This document shows, one piece after another, positions 1 through 5,613 of a stretch of DNA of 12,767 bases. Positions within the stretch are counted from its first letter, which is position 1; the number at the start of each line of letters is the position of its first letter. The DNA comes from Bryobacteraceae bacterium (lineage in GTDB: Bacteria; Acidobacteriota; Terriglobia; Bryobacterales; Bryobacteraceae). The notes beneath the pieces are model-generated. The model saw only the letters and a program-made list of their open reading frames with translations, searched no databases and had not been told where the DNA came from. The DNA is taken from the NCBI GenBank assembly GCA_025929455.1, contig JAICMB010000036.1, forward strand, positions 1 through 12,767, in the 5' to 3' direction. Made by a program: the position numbers and the translations under genes.

Positions 1-986
1 AAATCGCCGCCGCGCAGCGCTGCCGTGGGTACCAGGTGCTGCGTCGCGCTGGCGTTCTCGCCGCGTAGTCCTTCGTAGGTCGCGAAGAAGAATGTGGCGG
101 GGCTGAGCGGGCCGCCGAGACTGGCGCCGTATTGGTTCTGCCGGAAAATGCCGCGCGGGAGACCGGGTACTTCGAAGAAGCCTTTGGCGTCGGTAGCTTC
201 GTTTTGGAAAAATTCGAAGGCGCTGCCGTGGAAGGAGCGGGTGCCGGACTGCGTGGCGACGTCCATGACGGCTCCGCCGGATTGCGCGAACTCGGCGGGC
301 GCGAGCGAAGTCTGTACCCGGAATTCGGCGACGGATTCGAGCGGCGGCGTGACGGCGATGGCGAACGTGTTGCGATCGGTGTTGTAGACGCCGTCGATCA
401 TGTAGGAATTGGCTGTAGAGCGCGCGCCGTTTACCGGAGGATTGAGCGCGACGGCGCCACGGCCGGCCTGCAGGTCGTTCATGATGTCGTGCACGAAGCC
501 GCCGAGCTGGCGCGGAATGGCGCCCGGTCCGAGTGTGACGAGCGCGATCACGTTGCGGTCCGGCAGCGGCAAATCCCGGAGGAAGGACGAGCCCAGCAGA
601 TAGCCCTGCGATGCGTCGTCGGTTTGCACGGGCGATACCTCGGCGACCACCTGCACGGTTTCGGCCCGCGCGCTGAGGCGCAACGTGACATCGAAGCGCG
701 AGATGCGGTTGATCTCGAGGACGATGTGCGAGGCTTCGAGCCGCTGACATCCGGCGCGGGCCGCGGTCAGCGTGTAGGTGCCGGGGGCGAGGTCGTCGAA
801 ACGGTAGCCACCGCCGGGCTGCGTCGAGGTTTCGCGCGAGAAGCCGGTGGCGTCGTTGCGGACAGCGATGCGCGCCGCGGCGATGGGAGCGCCGGACTGA
901 TCGACAACCGTGCCCAGCAGAACGCCAGAGGATACCTGGCTATAGGCCGGGATCGCAAGGATCAGTAGGAGTAAACACCATCGCAT
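1..986 (-). CDS. Oar-like TonB-dependent receptor, N-terminal part (3' end beyond window)
   Basis: The first 328 residues of an outer-membrane receptor are present; the beta-barrel continues beyond the left edge. The protein begins with a signal peptide (MRWCLLLLILAIPAYSQ). A carboxypeptidase-regulatory-like domain follows at about residues 20-105, with the typical G-x-V-x-D-x-x-G-A-P-I start and a Y-R-F-D-D-L-x-P-G-T-Y-T-L core. A TonB plug-like region comes next at about 110-250, with NSYMIDGVYNTD near 193-204. At 245-292 lies the pattern typical of acidobacterial Oar-type receptors: TQSGTRSFHGSAFEFF, then FFEVPGL, then NQYGASLGGPL. Such proteins are thought to take up large substrates or to act in adhesion; the substrate here cannot be read. 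The ATG at 984-986 lies 2 nt after the stop of the kinase-like gene, so the two are probably cotranscribed and perhaps translationally coupled. Family assignment is strong; ligand and true length are unknown. Confidence 0.88.
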   Translation of the reverse strand, partial: MRWCLLLLILAIPAYSQVSSGVLLGTVVDQSGAPIAAARIAVRNDATGFSRETSTQPGGGYRFDDLAPGTYTLTAARAGCQRLEASHIVLEINRISRFDVTLRLSARAETVQVVAEVSPVQTDDASQGYLLGSSFLRDLPLPDRNVIALVTLGPGAIPRQLGGFVHDIMNDLQAGRGAVALNPPVNGARSTANSYMIDGVYNTDRNTFAIAVTPPLESVAEFRVQTSLAPAEFAQSGGAVMDVATQSGTRSFHGSAFEFFQNEATDAKGFFEVPGLPRGIFRQNQYGASLGGPLSPATFFFATYEGLRGENASATQHLVPTAALRGGD

Positions 987-988
987 GA

Positions 989-1969
989 TTATTGACCTGT
1001 TTCCGCGAGTTCGCGCAGCCGTTCCACGGCGCCCGCGAGATCGCTGTACGTAAGTTCCCAGACCGGACGGGCGGCGAGGCGTTCAAAGCATCGCCGCTGC
1101 TGTTCGCGTGCGGCATCCGTTCCGAACGCGTGATCGTGGTATAGCCGCGCCAGCGCTGTTTCACGCGAGAACGGGCGTAGGCGGCTTTCACAGTGGGGCC
1201 CACGTTTGAGAAACACGACGTGTTCGACGCTGGCGCCCGTGGCGCGGGAGATATGCGGCACGTCGTGGGCGGCGTCCAGTTCGATGCCGGTCTTGCCGTT
1301 GCGGCAGGCGGCGGGGATGCGGCCGGCGAGTTCTGGGAAGAGCTCGCGCGCGCCTTCTCGCAGGCGAAAGTGATGGCAATCGCCGATGGCGAAGCAGTCG
1401 GAGCGCGAGCGCACCAGATGGGCGCCGTCGTCGCAGATGTACGTCCAGCCGTCGCGCGCGCAGGCATAGGCCAGCGTGCTTTTGCCGGCGCAGGTTTCAC
1501 CGCACAGGAGTACGCCCGCGCCGTTGAACTCGACAAGGGCGGCATGCACGGGGGCCAGGTGGGCATGCGTGAGCAGGGCGAGCGCGGCCGCTTCGAGGAA
1601 GTGGTAGCGGAACAAGGCTTGTTGCGCGACGAGGCCGGAAGTGAGCCATCCGAAGGCTTCGCTGCCCGCGAGGTCGCAAACGATGAGGTTGTGCGGGTCC
1701 GCGTTGATGGAGAGCAGGTGGGCGCGGGAGCGGAAAGTGGGGAGATCGTGACCCCTTCCTGACGGTCGGGGCTCAGTTTGGATGTCCATAACGAGAACGA
1801 TGGGCGGGAGGTCGAAGGCCTGCTCGAAGCAGGACCAGCTTTGGCAAGCGGCCTCCAGCACCGCGGGCGAGTTGGTCTGCACGTCGCAGGGGAAGCCTAA
1901 CGGGAAGTACCGTGCGCCGAGGGGAAGCGGCAGCCGGGCGCGCACGGGATCGCTATCATTTACCGTCAC
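989..1969 (-). CDS. HprK-like P-loop kinase-related protein
   Basis: A 326-residue protein resembling the C-terminal kinase domain of HPr kinase/phosphorylase and the HprK-related kinases of exosortase and RiPP clusters. Residues 139-165 read APVHAALVEFNGAGVLL, then CGETCAGKST, a Walker A loop with Lys163 and Ser164. A YICDD segment at 177-181 fits the HprK Walker-B-like acidic position. Residues 1-135 have no domain I recognise. No signal peptide or membrane segment is visible, so it is probably cytoplasmic. The start is GTG at 1967-1969 and no clear Shine-Dalgarno precedes it; a start further downstream is possible. It lies 2 nt upstream of the Oar-like receptor gene, and no HPr or PTS gene is nearby, so classical carbon-catabolite control is unlikely. 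Whether it phosphorylates a protein, a peptide or a small molecule is unknown. The P-loop fold is well supported; kinase activity is inferred. Confidence 0.72.
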   Translation of the reverse strand: MTVNDSDPVRARLPLPLGARYFPLGFPCDVQTNSPAVLEAACQSWSCFEQAFDLPPIVLVMDIQTEPRPSGRGHDLPTFRSRAHLLSINADPHNLIVCDLAGSEAFGWLTSGLVAQQALFRYHFLEAAALALLTHAHLAPVHAALVEFNGAGVLLCGETCAGKSTLAYACARDGWTYICDDGAHLVRSRSDCFAIGDCHHFRLREGARELFPELAGRIPAACRNGKTGIELDAAHDVPHISRATGASVEHVVFLKRGPHCESRLRPFSRETALARLYHDHAFGTDAAREQQRRCFERLAARPVWELTYSDLAGAVERLRELAETGQ

Positions 1970-2059
1970 AAATCAGCAGGTTATTGCAAAAGTACGTGCC
2001 ACCGCTACGGCATAAATCCGGTTTTACAAAACTACTACAGCTTTGCCACAGGTACCCGC

Positions 2060-2067
2060 TATAGAAT
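2060..2067 (+). promoter_or_regulatory. candidate -10 element of the glycosyltransferase gene
   Basis: TATAGAAT lies 11 nt before the ATG at 2079 and resembles a sigma-70 -10 box. Transcription from it would start about 6 nt or less before the ATG, giving a nearly leaderless mRNA. This fits the absence of a Shine-Dalgarno. TTGCCA at 2043-2048 resembles a -35 box, but the spacer (11-13 nt) is too short for a canonical promoter, so the call is weak. Confidence 0.25.
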
Positions 2068-2078
2068 CGAACTGTCCG

Positions 2079-3194
2079 ATGCGGGTAGCGATCGTTCATT
2101 ACTGGCTGCTGAACATGCGCGGCGGAGAGCGCGTCATCGAAGCGCTGTGCCGCATGTTTCCGAACGCCGATCTATTCACGCTGTTTTACGACCCCGCGCG
2201 GGTGTCGGCGGAAATTCGAGCGCATCGCGTGACCGCGTCATTTCTGCAGCCGTTGCGGCGCTGGTATCGCGAAACGCTGCCGTTGATGCCGATGGCGCTC
2301 GAGACGTTCGACCTACGCGAATACGACCTGGTGATCAGCAGTGAATCGGGGCCCGCGAAAGGCGTGCTGGCGCGTTCCGACGCGCTGCACGTGTGCTACT
2401 GCCACACGCCGATGCGCTATTTGTGGGAGCTTTATCCGGCGTACCGCAAGGAGTGGACCGCGCGAGCATGGAAACGCGCGCTCATGACGCCGGTCGCGAA
2501 CTATCTGCGCGTTTGGGATTTCGCGTGTGCGGCGCGCGTCGATAGGTTTGTCGCCAACAGCGCGAATGTGCGGCGGCGGATTGAGCGTTGCTACCGGCGC
2601 GAGGCTACGGTGGTGCATCCGCCGGTGAATGTAGATTCGTTTTATTGGAAACCACCGGAAGATTATTACCTGATTGTTTCGGAACTGGTGCCGTATAAAC
2701 GCATCGATTGCGCGGTGCGTGCTTTCACGGAGAGCGGACGGCGGCTGCGCGTCGTGGGCTCGGGCCCGGAATATAAACGCTTGCGCGCGCTGGCGGGGAA
2801 AAACGTCGAATTTTGCGGACACGTGGACGATGTCGAATTGCGCGAGTTATACGCGGGTTGCCGTGCGTTCGTCGCTCCGGGCGAGGAGGATTTCGGTATA
2901 ACGACCGTGGAGGCGCTAGCGAGCGGCAAGCCCGTGATCGCGTATGGGCGCGGCGGATCGTGCGAAATTCTGGATACGGGCGCAACCTATGCGGGCGTGC
3001 TTTACCAGCCGCAGTCGGAGGACGGATTGCTGCGGGCGGTGAGCCGGTTCGAGCGCATCGAAGGAAGTTTTCATCCGGCCGATTTGCGGTCGCGCGCGCG
3101 GCGGTTTTCTCCGCAGGCATTCACGGCGGGCATGGGCGAGGCAATCGATGCGGCGGCGGCGGACCGGCCGGCGCACGCGACACGGGCCGGGTGA
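2079..3194 (+). CDS. GT4 family glycosyltransferase (WbaZ-like mannosyltransferase type)
   Basis: A 371-residue cytoplasmic GT-B fold glycosyltransferase of family 4, which moves a sugar from a nucleotide-sugar donor to a lipid-linked or polysaccharide acceptor. The N-terminal acceptor domain opens with MRVAIVHYWLLNMRGGERV, where the Gly-Gly-Glu-Arg turn is typical. VCYCHTPMRYLWELYP at 105-120 is characteristic of the WbaZ-like subgroup. The donor domain carries a Y-K-R-I-D motif at 206-210 and the retaining-enzyme E-x7-E motif at Glu270 to Glu278 (EEDFGITTVE), followed by GKPVIAYGRGG. Length is normal. I chose ATG 2079 because the conserved first strand begins there; an in-frame TTG at 2043 would add 12 residues unlike the family. 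No other polysaccharide genes lie beside it, so the product (O-antigen, exopolysaccharide or glycolipid) is open. Mannose as donor sugar is only a subgroup-based guess. Confidence 0.9.
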   Translation: MRVAIVHYWLLNMRGGERVIEALCRMFPNADLFTLFYDPARVSAEIRAHRVTASFLQPLRRWYRETLPLMPMALETFDLREYDLVISSESGPAKGVLARSDALHVCYCHTPMRYLWELYPAYRKEWTARAWKRALMTPVANYLRVWDFACAARVDRFVANSANVRRRIERCYRREATVVHPPVNVDSFYWKPPEDYYLIVSELVPYKRIDCAVRAFTESGRRLRVVGSGPEYKRLRALAGKNVEFCGHVDDVELRELYAGCRAFVAPGEEDFGITTVEALASGKPVIAYGRGGSCEILDTGATYAGVLYQPQSEDGLLRAVSRFERIEGSFHPADLRSRARRFSPQAFTAGMGEAIDAAAADRPAHATRAG

Positions 3195-3216
3195 GGGGTG
3201 CGGAGGGCGCGTACGC

Positions 3217-3271
3217 GACGAGGCCGGTTGGAAAACGGCCGCAGGTTGGAAACCTGTTGAAAACCTGCCCC
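3217..3271. repeat. hairpin repeat, copy A (double stem)
   Basis: Starts GACGAGGC like copy B. The first inverted repeat pairs GGCCG-TT with AACGGCC (3222-3240, one bulged base). The second pairs CAGGTT (3242-3247) with AACCTG (3251-3256). A further AACCTG at 3262-3267 leads into the family tail CTGCCCC, so this copy carries a small internal duplication of the right arm. It begins 22 nt after the glycosyltransferase stop codon and could act as part of its transcription terminator. Confidence 0.6.
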
Positions 3272-3358
3272 TGCCCCTCAGAGCAGCGGAGCCACAAACC
3301 TACAACTTGCAAATCGCAGCAGAGCGGACGAAGCGCAGGGTCGAAAACCCGTTAGGCG

Positions 3359-3390
3359 ATCGTGCGTCGGCGGGCGAGGCGGGTCTGGAG
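3359..3390. repeat. 32-bp direct repeat, left copy
   Basis: ATCGTGCGTCGG at the start and GAGGCGGGTCTGGAG at the end match the segment 3452-3483 at 27 of 32 positions by direct counting. Unlike the right copy, this one is not followed by the matching hairpin arm: after TGGAG the sequence diverges. It therefore looks like a truncated or decayed copy of the hairpin unit, left half only. Confidence 0.6.
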
Positions 3391-3451
3391 TGGCCAACCC
3401 TTAACCCGGGCGTGGGCTACAAGGAACTGAGTCTCGCCAGTGAACCCGGGC

Positions 3452-3512
3452 ATCGTGCGGCGGTGGACGAGGCGGGTTTGGAAACCCGCCGCAGGCTGAA
3501 AGCCTGCCCCAC
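3452..3512. repeat. hairpin repeat, copy B (best-preserved double stem) with right copy of the 32-bp direct repeat
   Basis: The direct-repeat segment 3452-3483 runs into two adjacent near-perfect hairpins. GGCGGGTTT (3471-3479) pairs with AAACCCGCC (3482-3490) around GG. GCAGGCT (3491-3497) pairs with AGCCTGC (3501-3507) around GAA. The copy ends in the tail CCCCAC shared with copies C and D. It lies in the gap between two convergent genes. This is the most complete copy in the window and serves as the reference for the others. Confidence 0.7.
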
Positions 3513-3643
3513 CTCGGAGCGTCGGCGCGGGGAAGTTCCTCAAAAGCGCCGGACGACCCTGGCGGGACGTCGCTACGAGCAGAAACTCAGCGAAAGCACC
3601 CGCTGAAAAGAAAGAAGTTAGGTCTGAGTTTCTGGAGAGACCT

Positions 3644-3669
3644 GCCGCAGGCGTGGACGCCTGCCCCAC
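3644..3669. repeat. hairpin repeat, copy C (single stem)
   Basis: GCAGGCG (3647-3653) pairs perfectly with CGCCTGC (3658-3664) around TGGA, preceded by GCC and followed by CCCAC as in copies B and D. It lies 17 nt past the end of the HTH regulator gene (stop at 3686-3688 on the minus strand). It could therefore serve as a transcription terminator for that gene, although no U-run follows on either strand. Confidence 0.6.
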
Positions 3670-3685
3670 GGCGCTAATACAGTGC

Positions 3686-4384
3686 TCAATTGCGGCGGCG
3701 CGGTTCCGGGAGCGCCAGTTCCGCTGCCTGTCCGATCCAGATGGCTTTGGCGCGCACGAGAAACATGCCCGTGTAAATGTCTCGGCGTTCCCATTTGAGC
3801 GGCTCATGGAGCACGTAGTCATCGGCGATATACAGATAGCGGGACGACGCTCGCAGCCATCGGAACGCGGCGCTGCCGCCGTCCTCCAGCACGTAGAGGT
3901 GCTCGGCGGAAATATCGCTCGCGCCGCCCGTGAAAGCTTCGAGCACGGCAAAGTCGCATTGGCCCAAGGTCGCAGCCATGTGCGCGTGCGGGGCGATGCG
4001 GACGCCAACGAGGTTTCGTCTGCCGGTCCAACTGCGGTTGGGCGCCTGGATGGTGAGCGTGGCTCCCGCGCCGCGGAAGCGATGCCCGGGTCCGACGAAG
4101 CAGTCCAGGACAGTTAGAGGGCAGGTATATGCGGGGGCGCCGCGGGTGCGTAAATGACCGCGGAGTTCCGCCTCGCTGAAGAGGTGAAGCATATCCCAAT
4201 TAAGGATGTTTAATACGAAATCAGCCGACTCCGCTGAGAGACAGCGGGCACCTTTCAGCACGTTATGTATGTGAGGCTGCGAGATGCCCAGCATCCGCGC
4301 AAAGCCCCGCTCCGTAATCTCGCCGTTGCGGACGCGAGCCCGAAGTTGCTCGCAGAGGCGATGTTGAGATTCCGAGAAATTCAT
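3686..4384 (-). CDS. XRE-type HTH regulator with S24/LexA-like C-terminal region
   Basis: A 232-residue probable DNA-binding repressor or regulator. The N-terminal helix-turn-helix lies at about residues 8-58; its core reads ITERGFARMLGISQPHIHNV (23-42), with the second helix on TERGFARMLG and the recognition helix on SQPHIHNVLKG. The C-terminal half (about 100-220) looks by eye like the LexA/CI S24 fold. HMAATLGQCD (135-144) sits where S-M-x-P-x-L-x-x-G-D is expected, AAFRWLR (172-178) where the catalytic-lysine strand is expected, and GMFLVRAKAIWIG (206-218) resembles the usual last strand. The catalytic Ser and Lys seem to be missing, so RecA-stimulated self-cleavage is unlikely; the region may bind a ligand or dimerise. 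ATG 4382-4384 has a good ribosome-binding site (AAAGG, 6-nt spacer). It is divergent from the Cys-motif/HTH gene at 4872, and the shared gap holds candidate operators. The HTH is confident; the S24 relation is inference. Confidence 0.8.
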   Translation of the reverse strand: MNFSESQHRLCEQLRARVRNGEITERGFARMLGISQPHIHNVLKGARCLSAESADFVLNILNWDMLHLFSEAELRGHLRTRGAPAYTCPLTVLDCFVGPGHRFRGAGATLTIQAPNRSWTGRRNLVGVRIAPHAHMAATLGQCDFAVLEAFTGGASDISAEHLYVLEDGGSAAFRWLRASSRYLYIADDYVLHEPLKWERRDIYTGMFLVRAKAIWIGQAAELALPEPRRRN

Positions 4385-4390
4385 TTATCG

Positions 4391-4401
4391 CCTTTCTCTC
4401 C
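4391..4401 (-). promoter_or_regulatory. ribosome-binding site of the HTH regulator gene
   Basis: On the minus strand GGAGAGAAAGG precedes the ATG at 4384. The inner AAAGG is 6 nt from the start codon. It supports this start over any internal one. Confidence 0.6.
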
Positions 4402-4415
4402 AAGTAGTTAGTAGT

Positions 4416-4427
4416 GCATTTGAATGC
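4416..4427. promoter_or_regulatory. candidate operator palindrome GCATTTGAATGC
   Basis: Five-base arms GCATT and AATGC flank a 2-nt centre, 31 nt upstream of the HTH regulator start. The size and position suit autoregulation by an XRE-type dimer. Only one exact copy was seen by eye in the gap, so the call rests on symmetry and position alone. Confidence 0.3.
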
Positions 4428-4657
4428 CGGGCGGCCAGGGCCGCCGAAGCTTTCGTCCGCCGCTGGCGGGCGGTTTGGAGAGAGCCATGCTTGTCAACAT
4501 AGTCTCCGCGGGATACGCGTTCGCGGCTGCGGCCGCCAACACGTCACATCCACTATTTCATCTGCTTTCGACAAACCCAGGCGTATTTCCCGTTGGAATA
4601 GGCCTGCCTAAAACCGCCTCAGAAAGCAAAAGTTACCGTAGTATAAGGTAAAAACTT

Positions 4658-4673
4658 TAGTACGTCTAGTACG
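4658..4673. promoter_or_regulatory. tandem TAGTACG iterons
   Basis: Two perfect 7-bp copies start at 4658 and 4667. They are separated by 2 nt and therefore lie close to one helical turn apart. They adjoin the interrupted inverted repeat at 4629-4658. The arrangement suggests a regulator-binding site between the divergent genes. The binding protein is unknown; the neighbouring HTH protein is the obvious candidate. Confidence 0.3.
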
Positions 4674-4759
4674 CGTGTAAGTAGATGATATCTAAGCTAC
4701 ATACATCTGCTCGCGGACGGGACGGCGGAAAGTATGAAAAAAAAGTGAGACTATTTTCG

Positions 4760-4788
4760 TTGACGGAATACTCCCCCGGACCTACTTT
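4760..4788 (+). promoter_or_regulatory. candidate promoter of the Cys-motif/HTH gene
   Basis: TTGACG (4760-4765) matches the sigma-70 -35 box at 5 of 6 positions. TACTTT (4783-4788) stands exactly 17 nt downstream but matches the -10 consensus at only 3 of 6. The implied leader is about 75-80 nt and would contain the possible stem at 4803-4840. Confidence 0.3.
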
Positions 4789-4871
4789 TAGAAAAAACGC
4801 GCTGCGCGGTTTTAGACAGCAGGCCAGACCGCAAGGCGCAAAACGATAAAAAAACAGAGGACGACACAGGA

Positions 4872-5456
4872 ATGGACTGGACAAAATCAGATACGATCGC
4901 GCTGGCGGCGCCGAAGTGCGCTCAATGCCGCGGATTAGGTTTGCGCTGGGGCCGGAAGGGCGTTAACGAACCCTGCAACTGCGTGCTGCGCGGAATTTTT
5001 CGGGCCTGCTACGCCCGTTTTCGGTATTGCACCACCAAAGAGAAGCACATGAGCCGGACGAAATTGGAAATATTTCCGGGGAAAGGCGGACATCAAGTGT
5101 GGGGCCGCAAGGACGAGGAGTTTGTCGCCGATTTCTGCCTGGTGAGCCGCCGGGCACTCGACGACGAAGAATATCGTCTGTTCAAGTACCACTTCCTGCT
5201 CGGCGCGGACTGGCGGCTGTGCTGCCGGAAGCTGAAGATCGACCGCGGAAACTTCTTCCACGCGGTGTACAGGGTAGAGGAGAAGCTGGGTAAGGTGTAC
5301 CGCGAGCTGGAGCCGTACGGGCTGTATCCGCTCGATGAGTATTTCTTCGGCACTACGCGCGAAGCCGCGCCGCAGCCGGTTCAGAAGGCGAAGGTGGTTC
5401 CGATCCGTCCCCCGATGAGGCCCCGCACGGTGCTGCCGGAAACGAAAACGGCTTAA
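4872..5456 (+). CDS. small protein with Cys-pair motif and HTH-like region, function unknown
   Basis: A 194-residue soluble protein that I cannot assign to a named family. Near the N-terminus CAQCRGLG (16-23) resembles a DnaJ-type C-x-x-C-x-G-x-G half-site, and PCNC (Cys35, Cys37) follows. Together the four cysteines could hold one zinc or another metal. Further cysteines lie at 46 and 53. Residues 96-148 (LDDEEYRLFKYHFLLGADWR to the VEEKLGKVYRELE stretch) look like a helical HTH of the sigma-region-4 or phage transcription-activator type. LKIDRGNFFHAVYRVEEKLG (121-140) would be the recognition part. The C-terminus is proline-rich and basic and probably disordered. ATG 4872 is preceded by CAGG very close to it and AGAGG further up; neither spacing is ideal. 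It is divergent from the XRE/S24-like gene, so a regulatory pair is plausible. The coding call is good, the role unproven. Confidence 0.7.
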   Translation: MDWTKSDTIALAAPKCAQCRGLGLRWGRKGVNEPCNCVLRGIFRACYARFRYCTTKEKHMSRTKLEIFPGKGGHQVWGRKDEEFVADFCLVSRRALDDEEYRLFKYHFLLGADWRLCCRKLKIDRGNFFHAVYRVEEKLGKVYRELEPYGLYPLDEYFFGTTREAAPQPVQKAKVVPIRPPMRPRTVLPETKTA

Positions 5457-5501
5457 CGTTTCGACTGAGGGCGGAGGGGCAGGAACGAAAACCGCGAGAA
5501 A

Positions 5502-5540
5502 CCGATTGAAGATCGGCCGCAGGTTGAAAATCTGCCCCAC
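5502..5540. repeat. hairpin repeat, copy D (double stem)
   Basis: CCGAT (5502-5506) pairs with ATCGG (5512-5516). GCAGGTT (5519-5525) pairs with AATCTGC (5529-5535) around GAA, with one G-T pair. The family tail CTGCCCCAC ends at 5540. Just after it, TAACCCCGGCATGGGC (from about 5547) resembles TAACCCGGGCGTGGGC near 3402, and GCCGCCCCAC at 5577-5586 is a further tail-like fragment. The copy fills the convergent gap between the 4872-5456 gene and the PEP-CTERM gene and may terminate transcription from both sides. Confidence 0.6.
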
Positions 5541-5613
5541 CGGCTGTAACCCCGGCATGGGCAGCCAGCAAGATTGGCCGCCCCACGCGGAGTTGTTGTA
5601 AGACTTGACGGCG

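Larger units (their letters stand above)
4385..4871. other. divergent control region between two regulator-like genes
   Basis: A 487-bp gap, AT-richer than its surroundings, between two genes read away from each other. It holds a near-palindrome GCATTTGAATGC (4416-4427), 31 nt upstream of the HTH gene start. It also holds a tandem AGTAGT-T-AGTAGT (4403-4415), a tandem pair of TAGTACG (4658-4664 and 4667-4673, 9-nt period), and an interrupted inverted repeat AAAGT-TACC / GGTA-AAA-ACTTT (4629-4658). A possible stem TGCGCGGT / ACCGC-AAG-GCGCA (4803-4840) lies just ahead of the 4872 start. A 54-codon reading frame at 4487-4651 (+) begins with ATG preceded by GGAG at 6 nt. Its sequence matches nothing I know, so I do not call it a gene. 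Confidence 0.55.

Noticed and set aside
132..968. 278-codon plus-strand frame opposite the TonB receptor.
   Set aside because: The minus-strand reading gives a signal peptide, a carboxypeptidase-regulatory domain and Oar-type motifs; this one gives none.
2043..2078. TTG start that would add 12 residues to the glycosyltransferase.
   Set aside because: The added residues are not typical of the family, and the first beta strand begins right after ATG 2079.
3148..3606. 152-codon plus-strand frame running from the end of the glycosyltransferase through the repeats.
   Set aside because: It consists of repeat DNA translated by chance. The direct repeat and hairpins are conserved as structure, not as codons.
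3217..3669. CRISPR-like array, suggested by several similar short units in one gap.
   Set aside because: The units differ in length and spacing, the similarity lies in self-complementary hairpins, and no cas genes or regular spacers exist.
4803..4840. Riboswitch or attenuator in the leader of the 4872 gene.
   Set aside because: Only one interrupted stem is visible, with no known aptamer core and no run of T after it.
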